A DNA stretch of 5,444 bases, taken from Nitrospira sp. (GTDB lineage Bacteria > Nitrospirota > Nitrospiria > Nitrospirales > Nitrospiraceae). This document shows positions 1-5,272 of this stretch, piece after piece. The stretch lies in the NCBI GenBank assembly GCA_015904075.1, contig JABMDH010000003.1:38425-43868 (forward strand), in the 5' to 3' direction. Under the pieces are notes generated by a model. The model saw only the letters and a list, made by a program, of their open reading frames with translations. It searched no databases and was not told where the DNA came from. Every line of letters begins with the position of its first letter. The first letter of the stretch is position 1. Made by a program: the position numbers and the translations under genes.

Positions 1-264
1 GTCGCCGACAAGACTGGCGCGCAATTCATCAAAGCGGAAAATCTCGGGAAGAAAAAGCTCGCCTATGAAGTGCGCCGTGAGCGGAAGGGCACGTATGCCT
101 ATTTCTACTTCAAGGCGCCGAATAACACGGTCGGTGAACTCGAGCGGGCCTATCGATTAGAAGATAACATTATCAAGTTTCTGACGGTTCATCATGAGAA
201 GCCCTTGGTGGAGCGGCGTCCGCTAGAAGTCTCGGCACAGGAGTCCGACGGTGGCCGGATTTAA
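1..264 (+). CDS. rpsF: 30S ribosomal protein bS6, 3' part (5' end off the window)
   Basis: This is the last 87 codons of ribosomal protein bS6, which binds 16S rRNA as a pair with bS18 in the platform of the small subunit. Reading frame 1 is open from the first base to a TAA at 262-264. The visible part aligns with the E. coli S6 core from memory: a G-x-Q/K-F-I strand, then NLGKKKLAYEVRRERKG (E. coli DWGRRQLAYPIN), the YFYFKAP strand, an ELERAYRLEDNIIKFL helix/strand, and a short charged tail. About 30 N-terminal residues should lie upstream. A GTG at 70 is internal and not the real start. The stop overlaps the ssb start by 14 bases, which suggests translational coupling. rpsR two genes downstream encodes its binding partner, the classic rpsF-ssb-rpsR arrangement. 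Identification is firm. Confidence 0.95.
   Translation, partial: VADKTGAQFIKAENLGKKKLAYEVRRERKGTYAYFYFKAPNNTVGELERAYRLEDNIIKFLTVHHEKPLVERRPLEVSAQESDGGRI
239..243 (+). promoter_or_regulatory. Ribosome binding site of ssb (AGGAG), inside rpsF
   Basis: AGGAG lies 7 bases before the GTG at 251 and within the last codons of rpsF. It supports the GTG start, which gives the expected SSB N-terminus (M-A-G-F-N-K-V-I-L) and makes ssb overlap the rpsF stop. Confidence 0.7.
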
Positions 265-652
265 TAAAGTCATTCTCATGGGGAATCTCACGCGGAATCC
301 CGAGCTGCGGTACACACCGAGCGGGACCCCAGTGGCAAGTTTCGGCCTCGCCGTGAGCCGCCGGTTCAAGCAGGGCGAGGATCTGAAGGAAGAAGTTTGT
401 TTTGTCGATATCGTGGTGTTCGGCAAGCAAGCGGAACATTGCGGGCAGTATCTCAGTAAGGGCAACGGCGCAATCGTCGAGGGACGGCTGCAGCAGCGGC
501 GATGGGAAACCGAAGACGGTCAAAAGCGCAGCAAGCACGAAGTCGTCGCGCAGGCTGTGACGTTTATGCCCAAACGTCAAGAGAGTGGGGCTGCCGGTGC
601 GGAGCCTCCGGCTCACGATGAGCCCGGCTATGACATGGATGAACAAGGTTGA
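251..652 (+). CDS. ssb: Single-stranded DNA-binding protein SSB, short and without the usual C-terminal tip
   Basis: The product is a 133-residue SSB. It coats single-stranded DNA during replication, recombination and repair, normally as a tetramer. Residues 1-108 form one OB fold: FNKVILMGNLTRNPELRYTPSG at the start matches the family signature, followed by PVASFGLAVSRRF, a FVDIVVFGKQAE strand (W/F-x-x-V-V-x-F-G-K), YLSKGNGAIVEGRLQQRRWE, and HEVVAQAVTFM. The tail after the fold is only about 25 residues and ends in D-M-D-E-Q-G. E. coli SSB ends in D-D-D-I-P-F, the peptide that recruits partner proteins. This tail is acidic but lacks the final Pro-Phe, and no frameshift that would restore it is evident just downstream. 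The GTG start is supported by AGGAG 7 bases upstream. The gene sits between rpsF and rpsR, the usual place. Confidence 0.95.
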   Translation: MAGFNKVILMGNLTRNPELRYTPSGTPVASFGLAVSRRFKQGEDLKEEVCFVDIVVFGKQAEHCGQYLSKGNGAIVEGRLQQRRWETEDGQKRSKHEVVAQAVTFMPKRQESGAAGAEPPAHDEPGYDMDEQG

Positions 653-664
653 GCGCGTAGGAAT

Positions 665-671
665 GAGGAGG
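665..671 (+). promoter_or_regulatory. Ribosome binding site of rpsR (GAGGAGG), decides the start
   Basis: GAGGAGG ends 5 bases before the ATG at 677 but only 2 bases before the in-frame GTG at 674. The spacing favours ATG 677, giving an 85-residue protein rather than 86. Confidence 0.7.
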
Positions 672-676
672 CAGTG

Positions 677-934
677 ATGGAACGGAGTAACGATAGTGAG
701 CGTGGCGGGGGCGGAGGCAGATTGTTTCAGCGGAGGCGGCCGTGCCGCTTTTGCCTGGAGAAGGCTCCGATCGATTTCAAGGACGCCGGGTTGCTGAGAA
801 ATTTTCTGACTGAGCGGGGGCGGATCGTCCCTCGCCGCATTTCGGGAAACTGTATGCGCCATCAACGGGAGTTGACCGTCGCCGTCAAGCGGGCGCGCCA
901 TATCGCCATCATCAGTTTCGCAGAGGAGCGATAA
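677..934 (+). CDS. rpsR: 30S ribosomal protein bS18, zinc-binding (C+) form
   Basis: The product is an 85-residue bS18, which pairs with bS6 on the platform of the small subunit. After a basic, glycine-rich N-terminus (five consecutive Gly) comes RRPCRFC, then [35 protein letters not shown] and [12 protein letters not shown]. This is the full conserved S18 core (E. coli: IDYKD, KNYITESGKIVPSRITG, QRQLARAIKRARYLSLLPY). Cys23, Cys26, Cys59 and His62 form a CxxC...CxxH set, the zinc-binding version that E. coli S18 has lost. ATG 677 is chosen over GTG 674 because of the spacing to GAGGAGG at 665-671. In many bacteria rplI follows rpsR. Here it is absent and a DUF177 gene begins 5 bases after the stop. 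Confidence 0.95.
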   Translation: MERSNDSERGGGGGRLFQRRRPCRFCLEKAPIDFKDAGLLRNFLTERGRIVPRRISGNCMRHQRELTVAVKRARHIAIISFAEER

Positions 935-939
935 CAAGC

Positions 940-1590
940 GTGACCGGTGATTGCAGCGTATTGGAGCGGGGCAGCGGTGAGTCGCTGGGGATCGGGATGG
1001 ATCTACTCACACCCAAGATTGCAGATATCACACCGGACGGCGTGTCACTCTCAGGAGATCTGACGGCTGAAGCGCTGGGGCTCACCGATGCGGACGTGTG
1101 TATCCATGGAACATTGTCGGTGGGGCTGGATCTTCGATCTGTCGATCGTACGATCTGTCTGACGGGAGTTGTGGAAGGAACGGCAGTTCATCAATGTGTA
1201 CGCTGTCTCAAGGGTTTTGAGAGTCCCGTCGCCTTCTCTGTGCGCGTTGCCTATGAACGGGAAACCAAGGCTGCGGCACCCGTGGCAAAGCAAGATGTTT
1301 CATGGAAGAAGAACGCAGTGCCGGCGGTTGAACCCAAGCTGGACGAGCCGGACGATGATTTGTATTATTACATAGGTGATCAGCTCGATCTGGCACCGAT
1401 GCTTCGCGAGCAGTTGATCCTTGCTTCTCCAATGCATCCGCTGTGTGTCGAGGAATGTCTTGGGCTCTGCGCCCAATGCGGGAAAAATTTAAATGAGGGG
1501 CCGTGTCACTGCGCCGCGGAACCGACGGGAAGTCCGTTTCAAGTTTTGCGCGGCATGAAAGAAAAGTTGCAAGAGCCTGCTGGCCAGTGA
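940..1590 (+). CDS. yceD: DUF177 / YceD family protein (23S rRNA accumulation protein)
   Basis: The product is a 216-residue member of the DUF177 (YceD) family, which is typically encoded just before rpmF and has been linked to 23S rRNA accumulation. The exact biochemical role is unknown. Visible family marks are a first cysteine pair, CVRC (Cys86, Cys89), in a G-V-V-E-G-T-A-V-H-Q strand. A charged, Pro/Ala-rich linker spans about residues 108-137, then DLYYYIGDQLDLAPMLREQLILASPMHPLC and a cysteine cluster (Cys169, 173, 177, 180, 189, 191) with GLCAQCGKNLN. The cysteines look able to bind metal; that is inference. The start is uncertain. GTG 940 follows AGAGGAG (922-928) at a long 11-base spacing. 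ATG 997 (residue 20) matches where the domain begins but has only a weak GGGG upstream. The gene ends 33 bases before the rpmF-like start stump. Confidence 0.85.
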   Translation: MTGDCSVLERGSGESLGIGMDLLTPKIADITPDGVSLSGDLTAEALGLTDADVCIHGTLSVGLDLRSVDRTICLTGVVEGTAVHQCVRCLKGFESPVAFSVRVAYERETKAAAPVAKQDVSWKKNAVPAVEPKLDEPDDDLYYYIGDQLDLAPMLREQLILASPMHPLCVEECLGLCAQCGKNLNEGPCHCAAEPTGSPFQVLRGMKEKLQEPAGQ

Positions 1591-1612
1591 AAGGTCCGGC
1601 AGTGGCTCGTAG

Positions 1613-1629
1613 AAGGAGTTGCCATGGCG
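1613..1629 (+). pseudogene. rpmF: Stump of rpmF: strong ribosome binding site, ATG and first codons, rest missing
   Basis: AAGGAG (1613-1618) is followed after 5 bases by ATG GCG at 1624. This is ideal initiation context exactly where rpmF (bL32) is expected between yceD and plsX. From that ATG the frame reads only 14 codons to a TGA at 1666-1668. Apart from Met-Ala it does not resemble L32, which normally runs into a basic N-terminus and then a CxxC zinc ribbon. From about 1626 the sequence is plsX in another frame. I infer that a deletion joined the second codon of rpmF to mid-plsX. The shared bases GGCG at the join would permit this, but the original sequence cannot be seen. Confidence 0.55.
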
Positions 1630-2291
1630 TGGAACGGCCGGCGATTGCCACCAGTTTGCCGACGGTGACCGGTGAAGCGATCATCCTTGATGTGGGTGCG
1701 AACGTTGATTGCGGGGCGAAGGATCTCCATCAGTTTGCTGTGATGGGGAATGAGTACGGGAAGTACTTATTCGGCAAGCCCAATCCCCGTGTCGGTCTGC
1801 TGAGCATCGGCGAAGAAGACAGCAAAGGCAATGAGGTCACGAAGGAAGCCTTCAAGCTATTGAAGGCGAGCTCGTTGAATTTCGTCGGCAATATTGAGGG
1901 GCGCGAGGTGTACAGCGGAAATGCGGATGTGGTGGTGTGCGACGGGTTTATTGGAAACGTTGCGCTGAAGATATCCGAAGGCGTTGCCGAGACGATCAGC
2001 AAATTGTTGCTCAAGGAGATTTCAGGCTCCTTGCTCGGACGGCTGGCGTATCCCTTGATTGCAGCTCCTCTGAAGAACCTCAAGCGGCGGATCGATTATG
2101 CCGAGTTCGGCGGCGCCCCGTTGCTTGGAGTCAACGGCATCACAATTATCTGTCATGGCCGTTCGTCGGCAAAAGCCATCAAGAACGCCATTCGTCGGGC
2201 TAAAGGTATGGCTGAAGGACGGGTGCAGGAGCTTATCCAGCGAAATATCGAAGGCAGTCTTGCTCGCCCTTCAGTGGAGCAGGAAACATGA
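1629..2291 (+). CDS. plsX: PlsX phosphate acyltransferase, N-terminally truncated (about 120 residues missing); possible pseudogene
   Basis: PlsX converts acyl-ACP and phosphate into acyl-phosphate for PlsY, the first step of phospholipid synthesis in most bacteria. Here the homology starts abruptly at V-E-R-P-A-I-A-T, which aligns with E. coli PlsX near residue 125 (GIERPALVT). From there it is continuous: DVGANVDC, QFAVMGNEYGK, NPRVGLLSIGEE, VVVCDGFIGNVALK, ISEGVAETI, FGGAPLLGVNG and ICHGRSSAKAIKNAI. The N-terminal part with the usual MGGD and AGNTGA motifs is absent. The frame stays open upstream to 1503, but that stretch is yceD read out of frame, so it is not PlsX protein. A GTG at 1629 lies 10 bases after AAGGAG (1613-1618) and could start a 220-residue fragment. 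Loss of half the catalytic domain should abolish activity. Its stop overlaps the fabH start (ATGA). Confidence 0.85.
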   Translation: MERPAIATSLPTVTGEAIILDVGANVDCGAKDLHQFAVMGNEYGKYLFGKPNPRVGLLSIGEEDSKGNEVTKEAFKLLKASSLNFVGNIEGREVYSGNADVVVCDGFIGNVALKISEGVAETISKLLLKEISGSLLGRLAYPLIAAPLKNLKRRIDYAEFGGAPLLGVNGITIICHGRSSAKAIKNAIRRAKGMAEGRVQELIQRNIEGSLARPSVEQET

Positions 2292-3262
2292 AGTCCCGCA
2301 TTGCCGGCACAGGCTCGTACGCACCTGTCAAGGTGCTGACAAATGCGGATCTTGAACGCATGGTGGCGACCTCGGATGAGTGGATTCGTGAACGGACCGG
2401 TATCCGAGAGCGGCATATCGCAGGTGCCGGAGAGGCATGCTCCGACTTGGCTGTTCAAGCTGGAAAGCGCGCACTGGCGGCGGCAGGTCTTGCCGCCACG
2501 GAGCTTGATATGGTCTTGGTCGCCACCTGTACGGGAGACTATCCACTTCCATCAACGGCCTGTTTGGTGCAGCATCAACTCGGGGCTACCAAGGCGGCGG
2601 CCTGTGACATCGCGGCCGCGTGCTGCGGCTTTGTCTATGCGTTGTCGGTGGCCGATGCGTATGTGAAGGCCGGGATGCGTCATGTCCTGGTGATTGGATC
2701 GGAAGTGATGTCCGCCATTACAGATTGGACGGATCGGAATACCTGTGTCCTATTCGGAGACGGGGCTGGAGCGGCGGTTGTCAGTGCGAGTGATGGAGAG
2801 CGGGGTATTTTGTCTACCCACCTTCGATCCGATGGAAAATTAAATGAACTGATCGCCGTGCCAGGGGGCGGATCTCGGATGCCACCGTCTCAAAAAACTA
2901 TTGCGGAACGAATGCAATGTATCAAGATGAAGGGGCATGAAACCTTCAAGGTCGCGGTGCGAAACCTTGAGGAGATCGCCCGGGAAACCTTGGCCGCGAA
3001 TCATCTCCGTGTGGAAGACCTTGATTTGTATGTGCCCCATCAGGCCAATTTCAGGATTCTCACGGCGGTGATGGAACGGCTCGGTCTTCCAGAGGAAAAA
3101 GTGATGCTCAATCTCGACCGGTATGGCAATACGTCGGCTGCGTCGATTCCGATTGCGTTGGATGAAGCGGTGCGTGCGGGGCGTATCAGGGACGGATCGC
3201 TGGTCATGCTCGGAGCATTTGGGGCCGGGTTGACATGGGCCTCTGCTATGATCCGGTGGTAA
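2288..3262 (+). CDS. fabH: Beta-ketoacyl-ACP synthase III
   Basis: FabH condenses an acyl-CoA primer (typically acetyl-CoA) with malonyl-ACP to start each fatty acid chain. The protein has 324 residues, the normal length. The thiolase-fold halves are complete. Residues 30-43 (DEWIRERTGIRERH) are the family signature. The nucleophile is Cys112 in A-A-C-C-G-F, at the same number as in E. coli, followed by a second Cys113 where E. coli has Ala. His251 lies in VPHQAN and Asn281 in GNTSAAS, completing the Cys-His-Asn triad. FGDGAGAAV (156-164) and the C-terminal GAFGAGLTWASAMIRW are also typical. ATG 2288 overlaps the plsX stop by four bases (ATGA), and GGAG at 2276-2279 gives an 8-base spacing, so translation is probably coupled to plsX. 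No deletion is seen here, unlike the genes on both sides. Confidence 0.97.
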   Translation: MKSRIAGTGSYAPVKVLTNADLERMVATSDEWIRERTGIRERHIAGAGEACSDLAVQAGKRALAAAGLAATELDMVLVATCTGDYPLPSTACLVQHQLGATKAAACDIAAACCGFVYALSVADAYVKAGMRHVLVIGSEVMSAITDWTDRNTCVLFGDGAGAAVVSASDGERGILSTHLRSDGKLNELIAVPGGGSRMPPSQKTIAERMQCIKMKGHETFKVAVRNLEEIARETLAANHLRVEDLDLYVPHQANFRILTAVMERLGLPEEKVMLNLDRYGNTSAASIPIALDEAVRAGRIRDGSLVMLGAFGAGLTWASAMIRW

Positions 3263-3336
3263 TGGCGCAGTGGTTGGTATACTCAAAACTTTTTCCCGTT
3301 GACATTCCAGGGGAATTCTAAGATATCTAACAGCCT
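3263..3336 (+). promoter_or_regulatory. fabH-fabD gap with weak promoter-like elements
   Basis: This 74-base gap is richer in A/T than its neighbours. It holds an extended -10-like TGGTATACT at 3275-3283 without a good -35, and a perfect TTGACA at 3299-3304 with only a poor -10 (GATATC, 3322-3327) at 17 bases. Neither is a complete promoter. An internal promoter for fabD onward is possible. No clear ribosome binding site lies close to the fabD ATG; AGGGGA at 3309-3314 is 22 bases away. Confidence 0.3.
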
Positions 3337-4119
3337 ATGACATCCGGGATCGGCCTGGTATTCCCAGGCCAAGGTTCGCAGTCTGTGAGCAGTATCGCTG
3401 CGTTGAAAACATTGGAGTCAGCAGGGATACAGCCAGTTGCAGTGGCAGGTCACAGTTTGGGTGAGTATTCGGCGCTGGTAGCGGCAGGTGGTGTGTCGTT
3501 TCGGGATGCAGTCGGATTGGTCCAAAAGCGCGGCCGCTATATGTCAGAAGCCGTGGCTCCGGGTACAGGTCTTGTCGCCGCGTTGTTGGGCTTGACGCCG
3601 GATGTCGTCAAAGATGTTTGTCGAGCGGCATCAGTGGTTGGAGTCGTGGCTGCTGCCAATTTCAATTCGCCGGGCCAGGTCGTGATTGCCGGTGAAAAGG
3701 CGGCGGTGGAACGGGCTATCGAGTTGGCCAAAGAGAAAGGCTGCAAGAAGGCGATTCCTTTGCCGGTGAGTGTGCCGGTACATACGCCGTTGATGCAGCG
3801 CGCGGCCGATCGATTGGCCAAGGACCTGGCGGCAATCCGCTGGTCGGACCTTCGGGCGCCCCTCATCAATAATGCTGAGGCGCGGGCGATCAGCCGAGCG
3901 AACGAAATTCACGCGTCGTTGGTCAAGCAATTGCCGTCTTCCGTGCTATGGGAAGACACGATCAGGACCATGGGCACGATGGGGGTGACGACGTTCGTGG
4001 AGGTAGGGCCGGGGGCGGTGTTGACCGGCTTAATCAAGCGTATTCTTCCCGAGGCGCGTCTGCTGAATGTGAACGATCCCAAGTCGCTGGAAACCACCTT
4101 GAACAACGTGAACAGGTGA
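3337..4119 (+). CDS. fabD: Malonyl-CoA:ACP transacylase with a 53-residue internal loss
   Basis: FabD moves malonyl groups from CoA to ACP, supplying the extender for fatty acid synthesis. The N-terminus LVFPGQGSQ carries the oxyanion Gln12. The nucleophile Ser40 lies in GHSLGEYSA, Arg65 in QKRGRYMSEAV and His149 in PVSVPVHTPLM. The C-terminal VEVGPGAVLTGLIKRI is normal. The E. coli equivalents are Gln11, Ser92, Arg117 and His201. The offset jumps from +1 to -52 and then stays constant, so 53 residues are missing between V17 and S18 (join near nt 3387). They correspond to E. coli residues 17-69, which include the conserved TQPALLT segment. The protein is 260 residues, against about 310 for the family. 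The frame is kept, but the lost helices belong to the hydrolase core, so activity is doubtful. A stop at 3328-3330 rules out an upstream start. The ATG lacks a good ribosome binding site. Confidence 0.92.
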   Translation: MTSGIGLVFPGQGSQSVSSIAALKTLESAGIQPVAVAGHSLGEYSALVAAGGVSFRDAVGLVQKRGRYMSEAVAPGTGLVAALLGLTPDVVKDVCRAASVVGVVAAANFNSPGQVVIAGEKAAVERAIELAKEKGCKKAIPLPVSVPVHTPLMQRAADRLAKDLAAIRWSDLRAPLINNAEARAISRANEIHASLVKQLPSSVLWEDTIRTMGTMGVTTFVEVGPGAVLTGLIKRILPEARLLNVNDPKSLETTLNNVNR

Positions 4120-4136
4120 AAGTCGGCAAGTAAGTA

Positions 4137-4158
4137 GCGTGCATCGATACGTGCACGT
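4137..4158 (+). other. Small hairpin in the fabD-fabG gap, possible weak terminator or processing site
   Basis: CGTGCA (4138-4143) pairs with TGCACG (4152-4157), extendable by one G-U pair at each end. It contains the perfect 10-base palindrome ACGTGCACGT (4149-4158). A short T-rich run, TCTAATTTT, follows at 4158-4166. The stem is short and the T-run interrupted, so strong termination is unlikely; attenuation, RNA processing or a protein-binding site are alternatives. Confidence 0.3.
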
Positions 4159-4178
4159 CTAATTTTCAAGCTTCGAGC

Positions 4179-4183
4179 AGGAG
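4179..4183 (+). promoter_or_regulatory. Ribosome binding site of fabG (AGGAG), decides the start
   Basis: AGGAG lies 6 bases before ATG 4190 but directly against the in-frame TTG at 4184. This favours ATG 4190 (247 residues) over the 249-residue reading. Confidence 0.75.
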
Positions 4184-4189
4184 TTGGTT

Positions 4190-4933
4190 ATGTCTTTGCA
4201 GGGAAGGGTTGCAATTGTTACTGGTGCCGCGCAGGGAATCGGTCGGGCCATTGCTGAAACCCTTGCGCAAGCAGGCGCAGATATCGTGGTCGGTGATATT
4301 GATCCGGGCCGTTCCCTCGAAACCGTGAACGCAGTTGAGAAGCTGGGGCGGAGGGCGTTGAATGTCAAAGTCAACGTCGCGGAGGCCGATGACACCAAAG
4401 CGATGGTTGAGCAGGTGCTCAAGGCATGGGGGAAAATCGATATCCTGGTCAATAATGCCGGGATCACCCGTGATGGCCTCTTGCTGCGTATGAAAGAAGA
4501 GGATTGGAACCTGGTGCTTCAGGTCAATCTCAATGGAACCTTCAATTGCACGAAGGCGGTCTTGCAGGCAATGACTAAGCAGCGGTATGGTCGTATCGTG
4601 AATATTGCATCGATCGTGGGAGTCATGGGCAACGCAGGGCAGGCCAATTACGCCGCGTCGAAAGCGGCCGTCATCGGCTTTACCAAAACGGTTGGACGGG
4701 AATATGCCAGCCGCAATGTTACGGTCAATGCCGTGGCTCCTGGCTTTATCGATACTGCGATGACCCATGGGTTGTCGGCAGATGTGAAAGAGACGCTGCA
4801 GAAGCAGATTCCGTTGGGCCGGCTTGGTACACCGGCGGACATTGCGGCGGCTGTGCGGTTTCTCGTGTCCGAAGACGCAGCCTATATTACCGGCCATGTG
4901 TTACATGTAAACGGTGGAATGTTGATGGCGTGA
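4190..4933 (+). CDS. fabG: 3-oxoacyl-ACP reductase
   Basis: FabG reduces beta-ketoacyl-ACP to beta-hydroxyacyl-ACP with NADPH, the first reduction in each elongation cycle. It is a classical short-chain dehydrogenase of 247 residues, full family length. The cofactor loop is TGAAQGIG (11-18). NNAG is at 88-91. The catalytic tetrad is Asn113 (VNLNG), Ser141 (NIASIVG), Tyr154 and Lys158 (YAASK), each three higher than in E. coli FabG. PG at 184-185 and the C-terminal ITGHVLHVNGGMLM are standard. ATG 4190 is chosen from the ribosome binding site spacing. The gene lies 70 bases after fabD and 91 before acpP, the common fabD-fabG-acpP order. No damage is seen. Confidence 0.97.
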   Translation: MSLQGRVAIVTGAAQGIGRAIAETLAQAGADIVVGDIDPGRSLETVNAVEKLGRRALNVKVNVAEADDTKAMVEQVLKAWGKIDILVNNAGITRDGLLLRMKEEDWNLVLQVNLNGTFNCTKAVLQAMTKQRYGRIVNIASIVGVMGNAGQANYAASKAAVIGFTKTVGREYASRNVTVNAVAPGFIDTAMTHGLSADVKETLQKQIPLGRLGTPADIAAAVRFLVSEDAAYITGHVLHVNGGMLMA

Positions 4934-5006
4934 GGCATCGGAGCTGATTTCAATGTATGGCCGTGACAGATCCCCATGTGACGGCGACGAGTGAGTCCTA
5001 TCGGGG

Positions 5007-5020
5007 AAGGAGGTAGGGAG
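5007..5020 (+). promoter_or_regulatory. Strong double ribosome binding site of acpP
   Basis: AAGGAGGT at 5007-5014 is a near-full match to the 16S rRNA tail, 10-11 bases before ATG 5025. AGGGAG at 5015-5020 is a second, closer match at 4 bases. Strong initiation fits the high abundance expected of acyl carrier protein. Confidence 0.65.
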
Positions 5021-5024
5021 AGCA

Positions 5025-5258
5025 ATGGCAACCGTTGAGGAACGTGTAAAAAAGATTATTGCCGAGCAGCTTGGTGTGGAGGAGGATGAAGTGACCCCTG
5101 AGGCATCCTTCGTCGAAGACCTCGGCGCCGATTCGCTCGACACGGTCGAGCTGGTGATGGCGCTTGAAGAGGAGTTCTCGATCGAGATTCCGGATGAGGA
5201 TGCGGAGAAGATTCTCACGGTTGGAAAGGCCCTGGATTACATCAAGGAAAAATCATAA
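5025..5258 (+). CDS. acpP: Acyl carrier protein
   Basis: The product is a 77-residue acidic acyl carrier protein, full length. It holds growing acyl chains on a phosphopantetheine arm attached to Ser37 in the [10 protein letters not shown] motif. Helix I is about residues 3-16 ([14 protein letters not shown]). Helix II (37-51, [15 protein letters not shown]) is the surface recognised by FabD, FabH, FabG, FabF and PlsX. The C-terminus [21 protein letters not shown] is typical. It is translated from a strong double ribosome binding site and sits between fabG and fabF as in most bacteria. The 91-base gap before it shows no convincing promoter. A TCCCC/GGGGA pair (4971-4975 with 5003-5007) is too weak to call a structure. 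Confidence 0.97.
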   Translation: MATVEERVKKIIAEQLGVEEDEVTPEASFVEDLGADSLDTVELVMALEEEFSIEIPDEDAEKILTVGKALDYIKEKS

Positions 5259-5272
5259 GGCCCATCTTTGTG

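Noticed and set aside
173..937. Long 254-codon open frame on the minus strand opposite ssb and rpsR
   Set aside because: It lies entirely opposite three firmly identified plus-strand genes and resembles no family I know. It follows from the GC-rich codon use of those genes.
1503..1628. Upstream extension of the plsX frame to a GTG at 1503
   Set aside because: These codons are the out-of-frame reading of the end of yceD plus the rpmF leader. They show no PlsX N-terminal motifs, so a fusion or an unusual PlsX N-terminus is not supported.
4166..4897. Minus-strand open frame of 243 codons opposite fabG
   Set aside because: It is a shadow of fabG, whose catalytic tetrad and cofactor motif are all in the plus frame.
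4953..4994. Thirteen-codon ATG frame in the fabG-acpP gap
   Set aside because: It has no ribosome binding site and no recognisable content; it is as expected by chance.
4971..5007. TCCCC/GGGGA pair before acpP as a riboswitch or regulatory stem
   Set aside because: It has only five base pairs with a 27-base loop, and one arm abuts the ribosome binding site. This is too weak without conservation data.
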